Origin: Mucilaginibacter phenanthrenivorans
Lineage (GTDB): Bacteria; Bacteroidota; Bacteroidia; Sphingobacteriales; Sphingobacteriaceae
Assembly (NCBI RefSeq): GCF_024721155.1
Contig: NZ_JAHVAP010000001.1
Location: 620,001 to 684,000, forward strand
DNA: 64,000 bases
Direction: 5' to 3'
Positions 56,236 to 63,973 of the stretch are shown here, piece by piece. The notes under the pieces were generated by a model. The model had not been told where the DNA came from. It did no database searches and saw nothing but the letters and a program-made list of their open reading frames with translations. Both the position numbers and the translations under genes were made by a program. The number at the start of each line of letters is the position of its first letter. Position 1 is the stretch's first letter.

Positions 56236-56880
56236 ATGGCAATATTACTGAAGCTATATTTATTAGAGTTGGAGAACGATAAATATTACGTCGGTCAAAC
56301 GGATAACCCTGATTTCAGGTTTAGCGAACACCTTTCGGGAAAGGGTGCGAAGTGGACCAGGCTGCACAAACCGCTGCATATCCTGTTAACGAAAGAATTA
56401 TCGGTTGATAGCCCGGCGGAAGCGATGCTGCACGAAAACTGGATGACGCTGCAGCAAATGGAGCGTTTTGGCTGGGAAAACGTCAGGGGCGGCGATTTTA
56501 CCATTGTCGAGTCATACAGGCTGCAGGAGCGGCTGGAACACATTTACGATTTTGAGCTCAATAAAATAAGGTACTATGTTGCCGGTTGCCATTACCTGTT
56601 TGGCACCTGTGACGATTGGCACGTGTATGTGCTGGAGTTGGAGAATGACTGCTATTATATAGGTAGTTGCCAGCGCCTGGGAAAATCACTTGGCGAACAT
56701 TTTAGTGGAAAGGGAATTGCCTGGACGCGTGACAACCGGGTACTCAGGGTGTGTGAGATGATTACAATCAAGCCGGATGCGGGGAGTTATCTTGAGTTGA
56801 AGAACCGGCTGCTGATGGATTATATCAGGCAGTACGGTTGGGAAAACGTGCGGGGAGGGCAGATGCCGGGGAAAGGATAG
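56236..56880 (+). CDS. Protein with two tandem GIY-YIG nuclease-like domains
   Basis: This 214-residue protein is an internal duplication. Each half holds LYLLELENDKYYVGQT / VYVLELENDCYYIGSC, then EHLSGKGAKWT / EHFSGKGIAWT, and ends with GWENVRGG. These are the GIY-YIG strand pair, the substrate-binding Lys/Trp region and the UvrC-like end. The first half keeps the catalytic Arg (about residue 27, DFRFSEH); the second replaces it (LGKSLGEH), so probably only one site is active. It ends two bases from the convergent two-gene DNA-binding cassette. Homing-type or mobile-element origin is likely. Confidence 0.85.
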   Translation: MAILLKLYLLELENDKYYVGQTDNPDFRFSEHLSGKGAKWTRLHKPLHILLTKELSVDSPAEAMLHENWMTLQQMERFGWENVRGGDFTIVESYRLQERLEHIYDFELNKIRYYVAGCHYLFGTCDDWHVYVLELENDCYYIGSCQRLGKSLGEHFSGKGIAWTRDNRVLRVCEMITIKPDAGSYLELKNRLLMDYIRQYGWENVRGGQMPGKG

Positions 56881-56882
56881 GT

Positions 56883-57179
56883 TTAATTTCCAGTATCGTT
56901 GAAAATAATGAAACTCCCGGAAAAATGATCATAAGAAGGTTGATAAATAACATAATTAAATGCTGTCAGATCACTAATACATCGGTGATAAGTGGAGATG
57001 GATTGAATTTTTGCCATGGGCATTAATTTTTTCCGGGAAATCCTCACTTTGTTTCCTGCGCCTGTCTGCCTTAATAGGTTGTACATTGCAGTAAACAATG
57101 AAATGTGAGAAGGCAGCAAGCGCTCGTCGCAGCTTGCTTTATCTAAAAAATCGAAAAGAATATCTTTTTGATCGCTCAT
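56883..57179 (-). CDS. Small winged-helix-like protein of mobile-element type
   Basis: This 98-residue protein is mostly helical: LFTAMYNLLRQTGAGNKVRISRKKLMPMAKIQSISTYHRCISDLTAFNYVIYQPSYDHFSGS. The segment SISTYHRCISDL looks like a recognition helix and the following beta pair like a wing. Its start overlaps the stop of the HTH gene by four bases. This cassette occurs in Bacteroidota integrated elements; function unknown, DNA binding inferred. Confidence 0.7.
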   Translation of the reverse strand: MSDQKDILFDFLDKASCDERLLPSHISLFTAMYNLLRQTGAGNKVRISRKKLMPMAKIQSISTYHRCISDLTAFNYVIYQPSYDHFSGSFIIFNDTGN

Positions 57180-57445
57180 CGTGTAACCTTTCCTTCCAGC
57201 ATTTTTTGAACATCATCGGCTTTATAGTAGAACGTGCTGCCCACTTTTGAGAATTTCAGAACGCCTCTTATGCGCAGGCGCTGCAACGTGTTGGGTGAAA
57301 CGTTGAGCATTTTCCTGACCGCGCAGCTCTTTAACCATTGATTATTCTTTTGGGGTTGTTGCTTCAATGCAGCCAGAAGTTCCTGCAACAACTCGTTTTT
57401 AAATACATACAGATCTTCCTTAGTTATAAACTCTATTGTCATCAT
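57176..57445 (-). CDS. Excisionase-like helix-turn-helix protein
   Basis: This 89-residue protein has an N-terminal helix (EDLYVFKNELLQELLAALK) and a MerR/excisionase-type HTH: SCAVRKMLNVSPNTLQRLRIRGVLKFSKVGSTFYYKADDVQKML. That matches the HTH_17 fold used by Xis and mobilisation proteins. The start is taken at ATG 57445 (or ATG 57442, next codon); the longer reading to 57475 begins with a non-ATG codon. It is the first gene of a two-gene cassette facing the GIY-YIG gene. Confidence 0.82.
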   Translation of the reverse strand: MMTIEFITKEDLYVFKNELLQELLAALKQQPQKNNQWLKSCAVRKMLNVSPNTLQRLRIRGVLKFSKVGSTFYYKADDVQKMLEGKVTR

Positions 57446-57702
57446 GAAAAATTTGGGATAGCAAAGTTCTGGCAAGGTGAGTTAGCAAAAAGGTAGGAGC
57501 AAGGTTGGCAACCTAAAATATTAAATCTGAAGATTTTTCTTGTGTTTTTAGGGCGGAATTTGTACCTTTATTTAACGATTCAAATAAGCCTCAAAATGTC
57601 ATTGCACGATTCGTGTAGTGGTATAAATAAGACAATATAAATATTTGAAATACAGCGCGTTATGGGTTGGGTTTGTTTCCCTACCTCACCGCAGAATAGA
57701 AA

Positions 57703-57738
57703 CAATGGCCTGTAATTACTTATAGGCCATTGTTTTTT
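57703..57738 (+). terminator. Orphan intrinsic terminator
   Basis: CAATGGCCT and AGGCCATTG form a perfect 9-bp stem with a 12-base loop, followed by seven T residues. No plus-strand gene precedes it within 800 bases, which raises the possibility of a small RNA between about 57550 and 57738. Confidence 0.8.
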
Positions 57739-57926
57739 TAGCATTTTCCCAATGTTCAATCGTTAAAAGGAATAAATAGCTGGCCTTATGTTGTGGAAGC
57801 AATTTGACAATTGCTTCCGTTTAAGGTAATTCCGACAGCAGTAGAAACCTCTGTGCCGTTAACAATATTGAAAATAAACAGGCGCTTTGTATTGTAAAAA
57901 TTACACCAAACTTCATTACAGGTGTT

Positions 57927-57934
57927 TAGCTTTG
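57927..57934 (+). promoter_or_regulatory. -7 promoter box for the M1 peptidase gene
   Basis: TAGCTTTG is an exact TAnnTTTG match, placing the transcript start about 22 bases before the ATG at 57960. No clear TTTG is found at the -33 distance. Confidence 0.4.
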
Positions 57935-57959
57935 CACTTTGTCAACATTAACTGATTTA

Positions 57960-60452
57960 ATGAAAAAACTATACACGACGCTGCTTGGCAGCCTGTCAAT
58001 TACCTGCGCTATTTCTCAATCCGCAGAAGCTCAGCTAAATCTTCATCCTGCAAATGTTCCGTATTACCACGCAACCGCTCCCAAGATCAATGACCTGGTA
58101 GATACAAAACTTGACGTAAAGTTCGACTATCAGCATTCACATTTGATAGGTAAGGAATGGGTAACCCTGAAACCGCATTTTTATCCTACGGATTCGGTAA
58201 GGCTTGATGCCAAGTGGATGGACATCAAAACCATCGGAATTATGGAAAATGGGAAGGTAACGCCACTTAAATACGAATACCAGGACAGCCTCACCGTAGC
58301 CATTCAGCTGGACAGGACTTACAAGAACAATGAACGCTACGTGCTTTATATCGACTATGTTGCCAAACCGAATGACGTACACAGCAAGCCGGGCTTTAAG
58401 TACGACGGCAAGGGGTTGTATTTTGTAAACCCTTTAGGTACGGAGCTTGACAAACCAACCCAGATCTGGACGCAGGGAGAGGCGGAAAGTTCCTCCTGTT
58501 GGTTCCCCACTATCGACAAGCCCGATCAAAAAACAACCGAGCAGGTGAGCATGACGGTGCCTGCAAAATATACCACACTGTCAAACGGTTTGCTCATCAG
58601 CCAGAAACCCAATACCGATGGCACGCGTACCGATACCTGGAAACAGTCGCTGCCGCATTGCCCTTACCTGTTTATGATGGCAGTGGGCGACTTTAAGATC
58701 TATAAGGATAAATGGCGAAATAAAGAGGTTAACTATTACCTGGAGCCCGCTTATTTCCCTTATGCCAAACAGATCTTCGGGCAAACCCCGGCGATGATGG
58801 AGTTGTTCTCGAAGGCGCTGGGTGTTGATTTTGCATGGGAGAAATATGCACAAATAGTAGTGCGCGATTACCCGCTTGGCGCGATGGAAAACAGTTCGGC
58901 CACCCTGCATGGCGCATATGTGCAGAATTCGCCCTGGGATCTGATCGACGACCCGAATGGATCGGGAGGAACAACAATAGCGCACGAACTATTTCATCAA
59001 TGGTTTGGCGATTTGGTGACTTGTGAGAGCTGGAGTAATGAAACGCTGAACGAATCGTTCGCGGTGTTTGGTGAAAAATACTGGAATGAGAAAACGTACG
59101 GCAAAGATGACGGCGACGCAAAACGTTATGACGAACTGCAGGCCTATCTCAATAACAAAACCGCCTATCAACAAGCGCTTACACCCTTTGTGTATACTGA
59201 CGAGGAAGGCGTTAACGGCTCGAATATCTATGACAAAGGTGGCCTGGTTTTAACCATGCTTCGGAATTACCTTGGCGACGACGCCTTTTTTAAAGGATTA
59301 GGCCTTTACCTGAAAACCCATGCTTTTAAAAATGGCGAAGTGCAGGATTTGAGGCTTGCTGAAGAAGAGATCTCGGGTAAGGATCTAAACTGGTTCTTTA
59401 ATCAATGGTACTATGGTGCAGGTCACCCGGTGCTGGATATCACTTACCAATGGAGCGATGCAGACCATAAGGAAAAAGTATTCATCAGCCAAAAACAGGA
59501 TGGCCAGACTTTCCATGTGCCTATCGCTGTCGATCTTTATGCCGGTGGAAAAACAATAAGGAAACAAGTTTGGCTTTCACAGAAAGACGACACGCTTACT
59601 TTTGATCTGCCTGCAAAACCTGATCTGGTTAATGTTGATGCCGACAAGATCCTGATCACCAAAAAAACCGATCATAAAACACTTGCGGAGTTTGCTTACC
59701 AATACCAGCATGCCCCGCTTTACCTTGACAGGCTGGAAGCTATAAATGCAGCAATTGCACAGGAAACATCAGAACAAGGCCTAAGCATTGTTTTATCAGC
59801 GTTAAAGGACAAATACCATGGCCTGCGCATCAAAGCGATCAGGTCGCTTAAAATGGATAGCGCAACGGTAGCCAAAGCGGCTTTGCCTATCCTTGCCGAT
59901 TTGGCGAGTCATGATGCAAATTACCCGGTAAGGGCCGCAGTAATCGGCGTATTAGGTAAAACAAAATCGAAAGAGTATGTGGAGATCTATAAGGCTTCAC
60001 TTGCAAGCCCGTCATACACCGTTAAAGGTGCTGCGCTTATTGCTTTAAATAGTGTAGACCCGGATGCTGCGTTTAAAAGCGCCAAAAGCGTGGAGACTGA
60101 TGGCAAGGGCCAGTTAGGACAAGCCATTGTTACTGTTTATGCTACCAGCGGCTCTGATAAGGAATGGCTATACGTGATTGATGCCTATGGCAAAAGTTCC
60201 GTTCAGCAGAAGTTTAATTTGACACAGGGGCCGCTTACGCAAATGATCTGCCGTCTGGATAACAAAACATATGTGTTACAGGGGATAACCTCGATTAAGG
60301 ATTTGGCCATCAGTTTCAAAAGGTTCAATATTGCGCCGAAGCTTATAGCTGCGTTACAGCAAATAGAAGATGCCAGGAAGAAGCTTAATGACAGTGAATC
60401 TGCCGGGGCAGCGGCAGCGGCTATCGATCAAATCAATAAGGAAAAATCATAA
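57960..60452 (+). CDS. Secreted M1 family zinc aminopeptidase
   Basis: This 830-residue enzyme has a signal peptide ending near SAEAQ (residues 21-25). The M1 signature is HELFHQWFG with zinc ligands His342 and His346, catalytic Glu343, and distal ligand Glu365 in NETLNESFAVF. The exopeptidase motif GAMEN is at 307-311. The C-terminal part (about 590-830) is helical with HEAT-like repeats (KAALPILADLASHDANYPVRAAVIGVLGKTK). The start at ATG 57960 is chosen as it begins the signal peptide; the frame reading from 57939 uses TTG. It trims amino-terminal residues from periplasmic or extracellular peptides. A strong terminator follows. Confidence 0.94.
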   Translation: MKKLYTTLLGSLSITCAISQSAEAQLNLHPANVPYYHATAPKINDLVDTKLDVKFDYQHSHLIGKEWVTLKPHFYPTDSVRLDAKWMDIKTIGIMENGKVTPLKYEYQDSLTVAIQLDRTYKNNERYVLYIDYVAKPNDVHSKPGFKYDGKGLYFVNPLGTELDKPTQIWTQGEAESSSCWFPTIDKPDQKTTEQVSMTVPAKYTTLSNGLLISQKPNTDGTRTDTWKQSLPHCPYLFMMAVGDFKIYKDKWRNKEVNYYLEPAYFPYAKQIFGQTPAMMELFSKALGVDFAWEKYAQIVVRDYPLGAMENSSATLHGAYVQNSPWDLIDDPNGSGGTTIAHELFHQWFGDLVTCESWSNETLNESFAVFGEKYWNEKTYGKDDGDAKRYDELQAYLNNKTAYQQALTPFVYTDEEGVNGSNIYDKGGLVLTMLRNYLGDDAFFKGLGLYLKTHAFKNGEVQDLRLAEEEISGKDLNWFFNQWYYGAGHPVLDITYQWSDADHKEKVFISQKQDGQTFHVPIAVDLYAGGKTIRKQVWLSQKDDTLTFDLPAKPDLVNVDADKILITKKTDHKTLAEFAYQYQHAPLYLDRLEAINAAIAQETSEQGLSIVLSALKDKYHGLRIKAIRSLKMDSATVAKAALPILADLASHDANYPVRAAVIGVLGKTKSKEYVEIYKASLASPSYTVKGAALIALNSVDPDAAFKSAKSVETDGKGQLGQAIVTVYATSGSDKEWLYVIDAYGKSSVQQKFNLTQGPLTQMICRLDNKTYVLQGITSIKDLAISFKRFNIAPKLIAALQQIEDARKKLNDSESAGAAAAAIDQINKEKS

Positions 60453-60465
60453 AAGTAATAAGCAG

Positions 60466-60508
60466 GGAAGGCGGATAGTGTCAATACTATCCGCCTTCCT
60501 GGTTTTAT
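60466..60508 (+). terminator. Intrinsic terminator after the M1 peptidase gene
   Basis: GGAAGGCGGATAGT and ACTATCCGCCTTCC form a perfect 14-bp stem with a six-base loop, followed by a T-rich run (TGGTTTTATTT). Confidence 0.85.
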
Positions 60509-60583
60509 TTGGTAAGCTCCTGTTGAAAAATGCGGAACATCCTTAAATTTACGGTTACCAATATAGGCCCAATCTAAATTAAT

Positions 60584-61411
60584 ATGAAAAAAACAATCGC
60601 CTTACTGCTTGTTTTAACCGTGTTTACCTCCTTTAATACTCCTAAAGAGCTGACATGGACTGCCATTGGTGATTCTATAACTTACCTGAACGGACGGCCT
60701 GAACTTACTAAAAACCGGATCAGCACGGGATACATGAATGAGGTGGTTAAAAAATTACCAAATATCCATTTTGTAAATCAGGGACATTCCGGCTGGACGG
60801 CAAAAGCCATTGCCGATAATATTGAGAATTTAGGCCTGGAAAAGGCTGATTTTTATTCAGTGTTTCTCGGGACAAATGATTGGTGGACCGGCCTCCCGAT
60901 CGGCACCCTTAGCGATTATCAAAATAATACCGGCAACCAAACGGTGTATGGGTCTTATCGTACTATCGTCAACAAGATCCTCAGCCTGAATAGCAAGGCG
61001 GTAATTATCCTGATGACCCCATTGCAGCGAACCGATTATGTAGATCTGAATAATCCATCGGTTTTCATTCCCGGAGATTATACGGCTAAGAATGGTGTGT
61101 TTTTGTCACAATATGCAGATGCGATCAAAACAATTGCTGAAACCGAGGATTTTAAGCTGGTTGATCTCTATTATAAAAGCGGTGTAACGTTAAAAAATGC
61201 GGTTAATTACCGCAGGCTTCGCGATCCTCAAACCGGGCAATATAAAAATTACACCTATCCGGATTTTATCACAATACCATATCATCCCGCTACCGACGAT
61301 TATCCATACCCGGTAAATGCGATGAACATGACGTATGACGGCCTGCACCCTTCAGATAAGGGACACGAGCGGATAGCGCAAATGCTGGTTAAAATTATGC
61401 GAAAGTATTAA
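60584..61411 (+). CDS. SGNH/GDSL-type secreted hydrolase
   Basis: This 275-residue esterase-like protein has a short signal peptide (residues 1-17). Block I is AIGDSITY with nucleophile Ser31, block III is GTNDWW (about 95-100), and block V is DGLHPSDKGHERIA with the Asp-His pair near residue 256. Such proteins deacetylate polysaccharides or cleave esters. A promoter-like TTG-N20-TAAATTTA pair lies at about 60522-60551. The gene stands alone between two terminator or gap regions. Confidence 0.93.
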   Translation: MKKTIALLLVLTVFTSFNTPKELTWTAIGDSITYLNGRPELTKNRISTGYMNEVVKKLPNIHFVNQGHSGWTAKAIADNIENLGLEKADFYSVFLGTNDWWTGLPIGTLSDYQNNTGNQTVYGSYRTIVNKILSLNSKAVIILMTPLQRTDYVDLNNPSVFIPGDYTAKNGVFLSQYADAIKTIAETEDFKLVDLYYKSGVTLKNAVNYRRLRDPQTGQYKNYTYPDFITIPYHPATDDYPYPVNAMNMTYDGLHPSDKGHERIAQMLVKIMRKY

Positions 61412-61493
61412 TCGCCAAGCGTTGATACTAGTAGATTATAAAAGCCGGTAAACCAAAATTCCTGACTTTTTTGGAAATATTCCTAAAAATGGA

Positions 61494-61530
61494 AATGTAA
61501 CATAATTTAAATATCTTATTATCAATAAGT
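61494..61530 (+). promoter_or_regulatory. AATGTAACAT plus CTTATT-ATC-AATAAG dyad
   Basis: AATGTAACAT (61494-61503) and the perfect dyad CTTATT-ATC-AATAAG (61515-61529) precede the small gene at 61582. The arrangement mirrors 47443-47472 upstream of another small gene. Confidence 0.35.
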
Positions 61531-61581
61531 TGCTTAATGGTACTTGTATTGAGTTTATCCAATAAACTTAATAAAAGCACC

Positions 61582-61770
61582 ATGAAACAAAAAGTTACAT
61601 TATTGGGCCAGAAAAACCGGGTTATAAATTATTACGAGCAAACCAGGTATGTGGCCGAAACAAAAGAGAACCTGGATAAAGAAATTTATGCAGAAAAGGT
61701 AAATCAAAACGGCAGCAAACATGCGCTATCGCAGGTGCCTCAATTAGTGGAAGCCCTGTTGGTGTCATAA
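61582..61770 (+). CDS. Small hypothetical protein, 62 residues
   Basis: ATG at 61582 starts MKQKVTLLGQKNRVINYYEQ; the upstream in-frame ATG at 61537 adds residues across the likely promoter and is less plausible. The protein is basic and partly helical (TRYVAETKENLDKEIYAEKV). No family is recognised. Real coding is supported by the shared upstream elements with the 47574 gene and by codon composition, but not by homology. Confidence 0.55.
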   Translation: MKQKVTLLGQKNRVINYYEQTRYVAETKENLDKEIYAEKVNQNGSKHALSQVPQLVEALLVS

Positions 61771-61816
61771 TTTCACTAAAGGAGATAATGGCAACGATAT
61801 TAAGGTTGTCTGCTTG

Positions 61817-61972
61817 CTATGCCGACGCCATTTTTATATCGTTAATAAAAGGTACTATAAACCTGTACTTAAAGTTACATGCTGCAATTATTGCCAGCTG
61901 ATCATCTTCAAACCCAACAATAGCAATAATTGGCGTGGCCGATCGTAGAGTGTACTCAGTACTTATATACAT
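61817..61972 (-). CDS. Possible 51-residue ORF, receiver-like fragment
   Basis: The frame reads EYTLRSATPIIAIVGFEDDQ, then LAIIAACNFKYRFIVPFIND. It resembles strands 4 and 5 of a receiver domain (TPIIA, then a degenerate KPF as VPF). Its ATG lies inside the end of the response regulator gene 61963-62373 (different frame). It could be a remnant of a second receiver or a small overlapping gene; chance is possible. Confidence 0.25.
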   Translation of the reverse strand: MYISTEYTLRSATPIIAIVGFEDDQLAIIAACNFKYRFIVPFINDIKMASA

Positions 61973-62373
61973 ACAGCTAATTTGCCCATCCGCCTCAAAA
62001 TAACCTTTATCCTCGCTTCAAGTTCGGCGGGGTTAAAAGGTTTTACTATAAAATCATCTGCCCCCGCATTTAAACACGCTATCCTTTTTGCGGTACTTTC
62101 CTCGCCCGACAGGACTATGATTGCTATTGAATTGAAAAAATCACTGATCTTTATTTGTTCAATAAGCTCAACCCCGCTAAACTGCGGGGTATTTAAATCG
62201 GCTATAATTAAATCCGGGAGATTCCCTCTTTGCAGGCAGGCCAGGGCATCAAAGCCATTTGGATAAATTGCAACTTCATAAGTTGTTTGTAAAAATTCCT
62301 GTAAAATCGCTTGCATATACAAGTCATCCTCAACCACAAGTATTTTAATATTATTTTGATTTGAAAAATTCAT
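61963..62373 (-). CDS. Single-domain response regulator (receiver only)
   Basis: This 136-residue protein is only a receiver: acidic residues Glu15-Asp16-Asp17, phosphorylatable Asp59 (DLIIADLNTP), Thr/Ser position IIVLSGEE and Lys111 (FIVKPF). A short tail follows (AELEARIKVILRRMG), as in OmpR-type regulators cut before the DNA-binding domain. It would act by protein-protein contacts or phosphotransfer. It is near the receiver-PAS-DHp protein encoded at 62936-63973, and a link between them is possible. Confidence 0.93.
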   Translation of the reverse strand: MNFSNQNNIKILVVEDDLYMQAILQEFLQTTYEVAIYPNGFDALACLQRGNLPDLIIADLNTPQFSGVELIEQIKISDFFNSIAIIVLSGEESTAKRIACLNAGADDFIVKPFNPAELEARIKVILRRMGKLAVCI

Positions 62374-62471
62374 AAGCTTGATTTTTAAGTTTTATTAATG
62401 TTTACGATTAACTTAGATCGGGGCCCTATAAACATGCCAATTCATAACTAATTGAATATGAGTAAAGTTAC

Positions 62472-62939
62472 ATGGATAAACTTTCCATGATTTGGAATGA
62501 AATCCAATTATCAAAAAGCCTATATTTCACATTTGAAGATTATTGCACCGTAAACAATGGTGTTGGCGACGTTGTTATTGGTGATGACTCACGGATTGGC
62601 ATTGGCAGCGTGCTAATTGGCCCGGTAACCATGGGTAACCAGGTAATTTTAGCTCAAAACATAGTTGTAAGTGGCTTAAACCATACCTATGCGGATGTAA
62701 CTGTACCCATCCGGCTTCAAAAAGTAACAACCGCCGCAATAGTAATAGAAGACGAAGTTTGGATTGGGGCCAACGCCGTTATTACAGCCGGGGTAACTAT
62801 TGGCAAGCACAGCGTTGTGGCAGGTGGCTCGGTGGTAACTAAAAATATTCCTACTTACAGCATAGCCGCAGGCAATCCAGCAAAAGTTATCAAACAATAT
62901 GATTTTGAAAAAAAAGAATGGGTAAAAGTAAAAGTCTAA
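62472..62939 (+). CDS. Hexapeptide-repeat acyltransferase (LbH family)
   Basis: This 155-residue protein is made of left-handed beta-helix hexapeptide repeats (IGDDSRIGIGSVLIGPVTMG, then VWIGANAVITAGVTIGKHSVVAGGSVVTKNI). The catalytic His71 is in GLNHTYADVT, and the C-terminal NPAKVIKQYD is typical of maltose/galactoside O-acetyltransferase-type enzymes. It acetylates or otherwise acylates sugars, probably for surface polysaccharide. Its stop overlaps the end of the convergent receiver-PAS gene by four bases. Confidence 0.93.
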   Translation: MDKLSMIWNEIQLSKSLYFTFEDYCTVNNGVGDVVIGDDSRIGIGSVLIGPVTMGNQVILAQNIVVSGLNHTYADVTVPIRLQKVTTAAIVIEDEVWIGANAVITAGVTIGKHSVVAGGSVVTKNIPTYSIAAGNPAKVIKQYDFEKKEWVKVKV

Positions 62940-63973
62940 ACCTTTTCCTTTTCTATTTGATTTAACAAATTCTGAAAATCTTCCACTCTTGATTTATCAG
63001 TGATACTTTTAACTACCTCATCCAGCTCATTTGCTGAAATTAAAATGTATTCAAGCATTTTTTCTCTTTCCTCGTCGCATTCATTTGCCCCGCTAATTAA
63101 GGGCACAAGGCCCATAATTCTCGAAAGGGGGGCCCGTACAACATGCGATTGGATCCACGAAATTTCCTTCAACTTTTCATTCTGTTTTTCAATCGCCTTA
63201 ACATAACTGTATCTTTCTGTTACATCGTTAGCTATAACAAGATTAGCACTACGTCCTTTATATTGAATAGGCGCTATTTGAAGTTCAACATTAATAATTT
63301 CTCCGTTTTTCTTTTTATGAACCATTAACCACTGCGAACGCCGTTCAGGATTTAACCTGTCTTCCGCAAGCGCCTTTTCAAGGTTTGCGATTTCATCAAC
63401 CGGGCGGATATCATTAAGTGTCATCTGCAAAAACTCGTCGCGGCTAAATCCGTAATGATTTGCAGTAGCATTATTCACATCAAGAAACTGCAATGTATTT
63501 AAATCAACTACCCACATGGGCAGCGGGCTGAGGTTAAATAAATTGCTGTAACGCATTTCGGATAAACTGAGCTCGGATATGTTTTTCTTGCGTTCAATAC
63601 TGTATATAACACTTTTATATAACGATGTGGAAGTTAAGTCGTCTTTTAGCATATAATCTGAAACACCCAGGGAAAGAGACTTCACACCGAATGAGAAATC
63701 GGTGTATCCGGTTAAAACAATTACCGGGGTATTTGCACATCTTTCAATAATACCTTCTATCAGTAATTCACCGGTTCTGTCAGGCAGGGAGAGATCCAGC
63801 AGGATGATATCAAATTTATTGCCTGCTAAAGATTCAAGTGCAGATCTGTAAGTTGTAACATTTGAGACTATAGGGGATGCAATGTGTTCAAATAAAAAAT
63901 CTTCAACGAGGGCAAAATCGCCTGGGTTGTCCTCAATTACCAAAACTTTATATTCCCGTTTATCGGTGGCCAT
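62936..63973 (-). CDS. Receiver-PAS protein with DHp-like end and no ATPase domain
   Basis: This 345-residue protein has a receiver at 1-125 (phosphorylatable Asp60 in FDIILLDLSLPD; the usual Lys appears as MLKDDL). A PAS/PAC domain (about 140-262) contains PLPMWVVDLNTLQFLDVN and ANDVTERYSYVKAIE. A helical pair (about 262-335) carries the H-box-like SHVVRAPLSRIMGLVPL. The HATPase domain is absent. It aligns with the last 220 residues of the 11299-14274 protein (RYSELFQFSPLPKWVFDL, then SHVIRAPLARIMALIPL). This receiver-DHp architecture suggests a phosphorelay component rather than an autonomous kinase. Confidence 0.88.
   Translation of the reverse strand: MATDKREYKVLVIEDNPGDFALVEDFLFEHIASPIVSNVTTYRSALESLAGNKFDIILLDLSLPDRTGELLIEGIIERCANTPVIVLTGYTDFSFGVKSLSLGVSDYMLKDDLTSTSLYKSVIYSIERKKNISELSLSEMRYSNLFNLSPLPMWVVDLNTLQFLDVNNATANHYGFSRDEFLQMTLNDIRPVDEIANLEKALAEDRLNPERRSQWLMVHKKKNGEIINVELQIAPIQYKGRSANLVIANDVTERYSYVKAIEKQNEKLKEISWIQSHVVRAPLSRIMGLVPLISGANECDEEREKMLEYILISANELDEVVKSITDKSRVEDFQNLLNQIEKEKV

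Larger units (their letters stand above)
57446..57959. other. Intergenic region with an orphan terminator and a promoter
   Basis: This 514-base stretch has no recognised gene. It holds a strong plus-strand hairpin at 57703-57738 with nothing recognised upstream of it, and the M1 peptidase promoter box at 57927. A short plus-strand ORF of 14 codons (57596-57640) is not convincing. Confidence 0.55.

Noticed and set aside
57596..57640. 14-codon plus-strand ORF in the orphan terminator region
   Set aside because: Too short, no ribosome-binding or conservation evidence; a non-coding RNA is a better idea.
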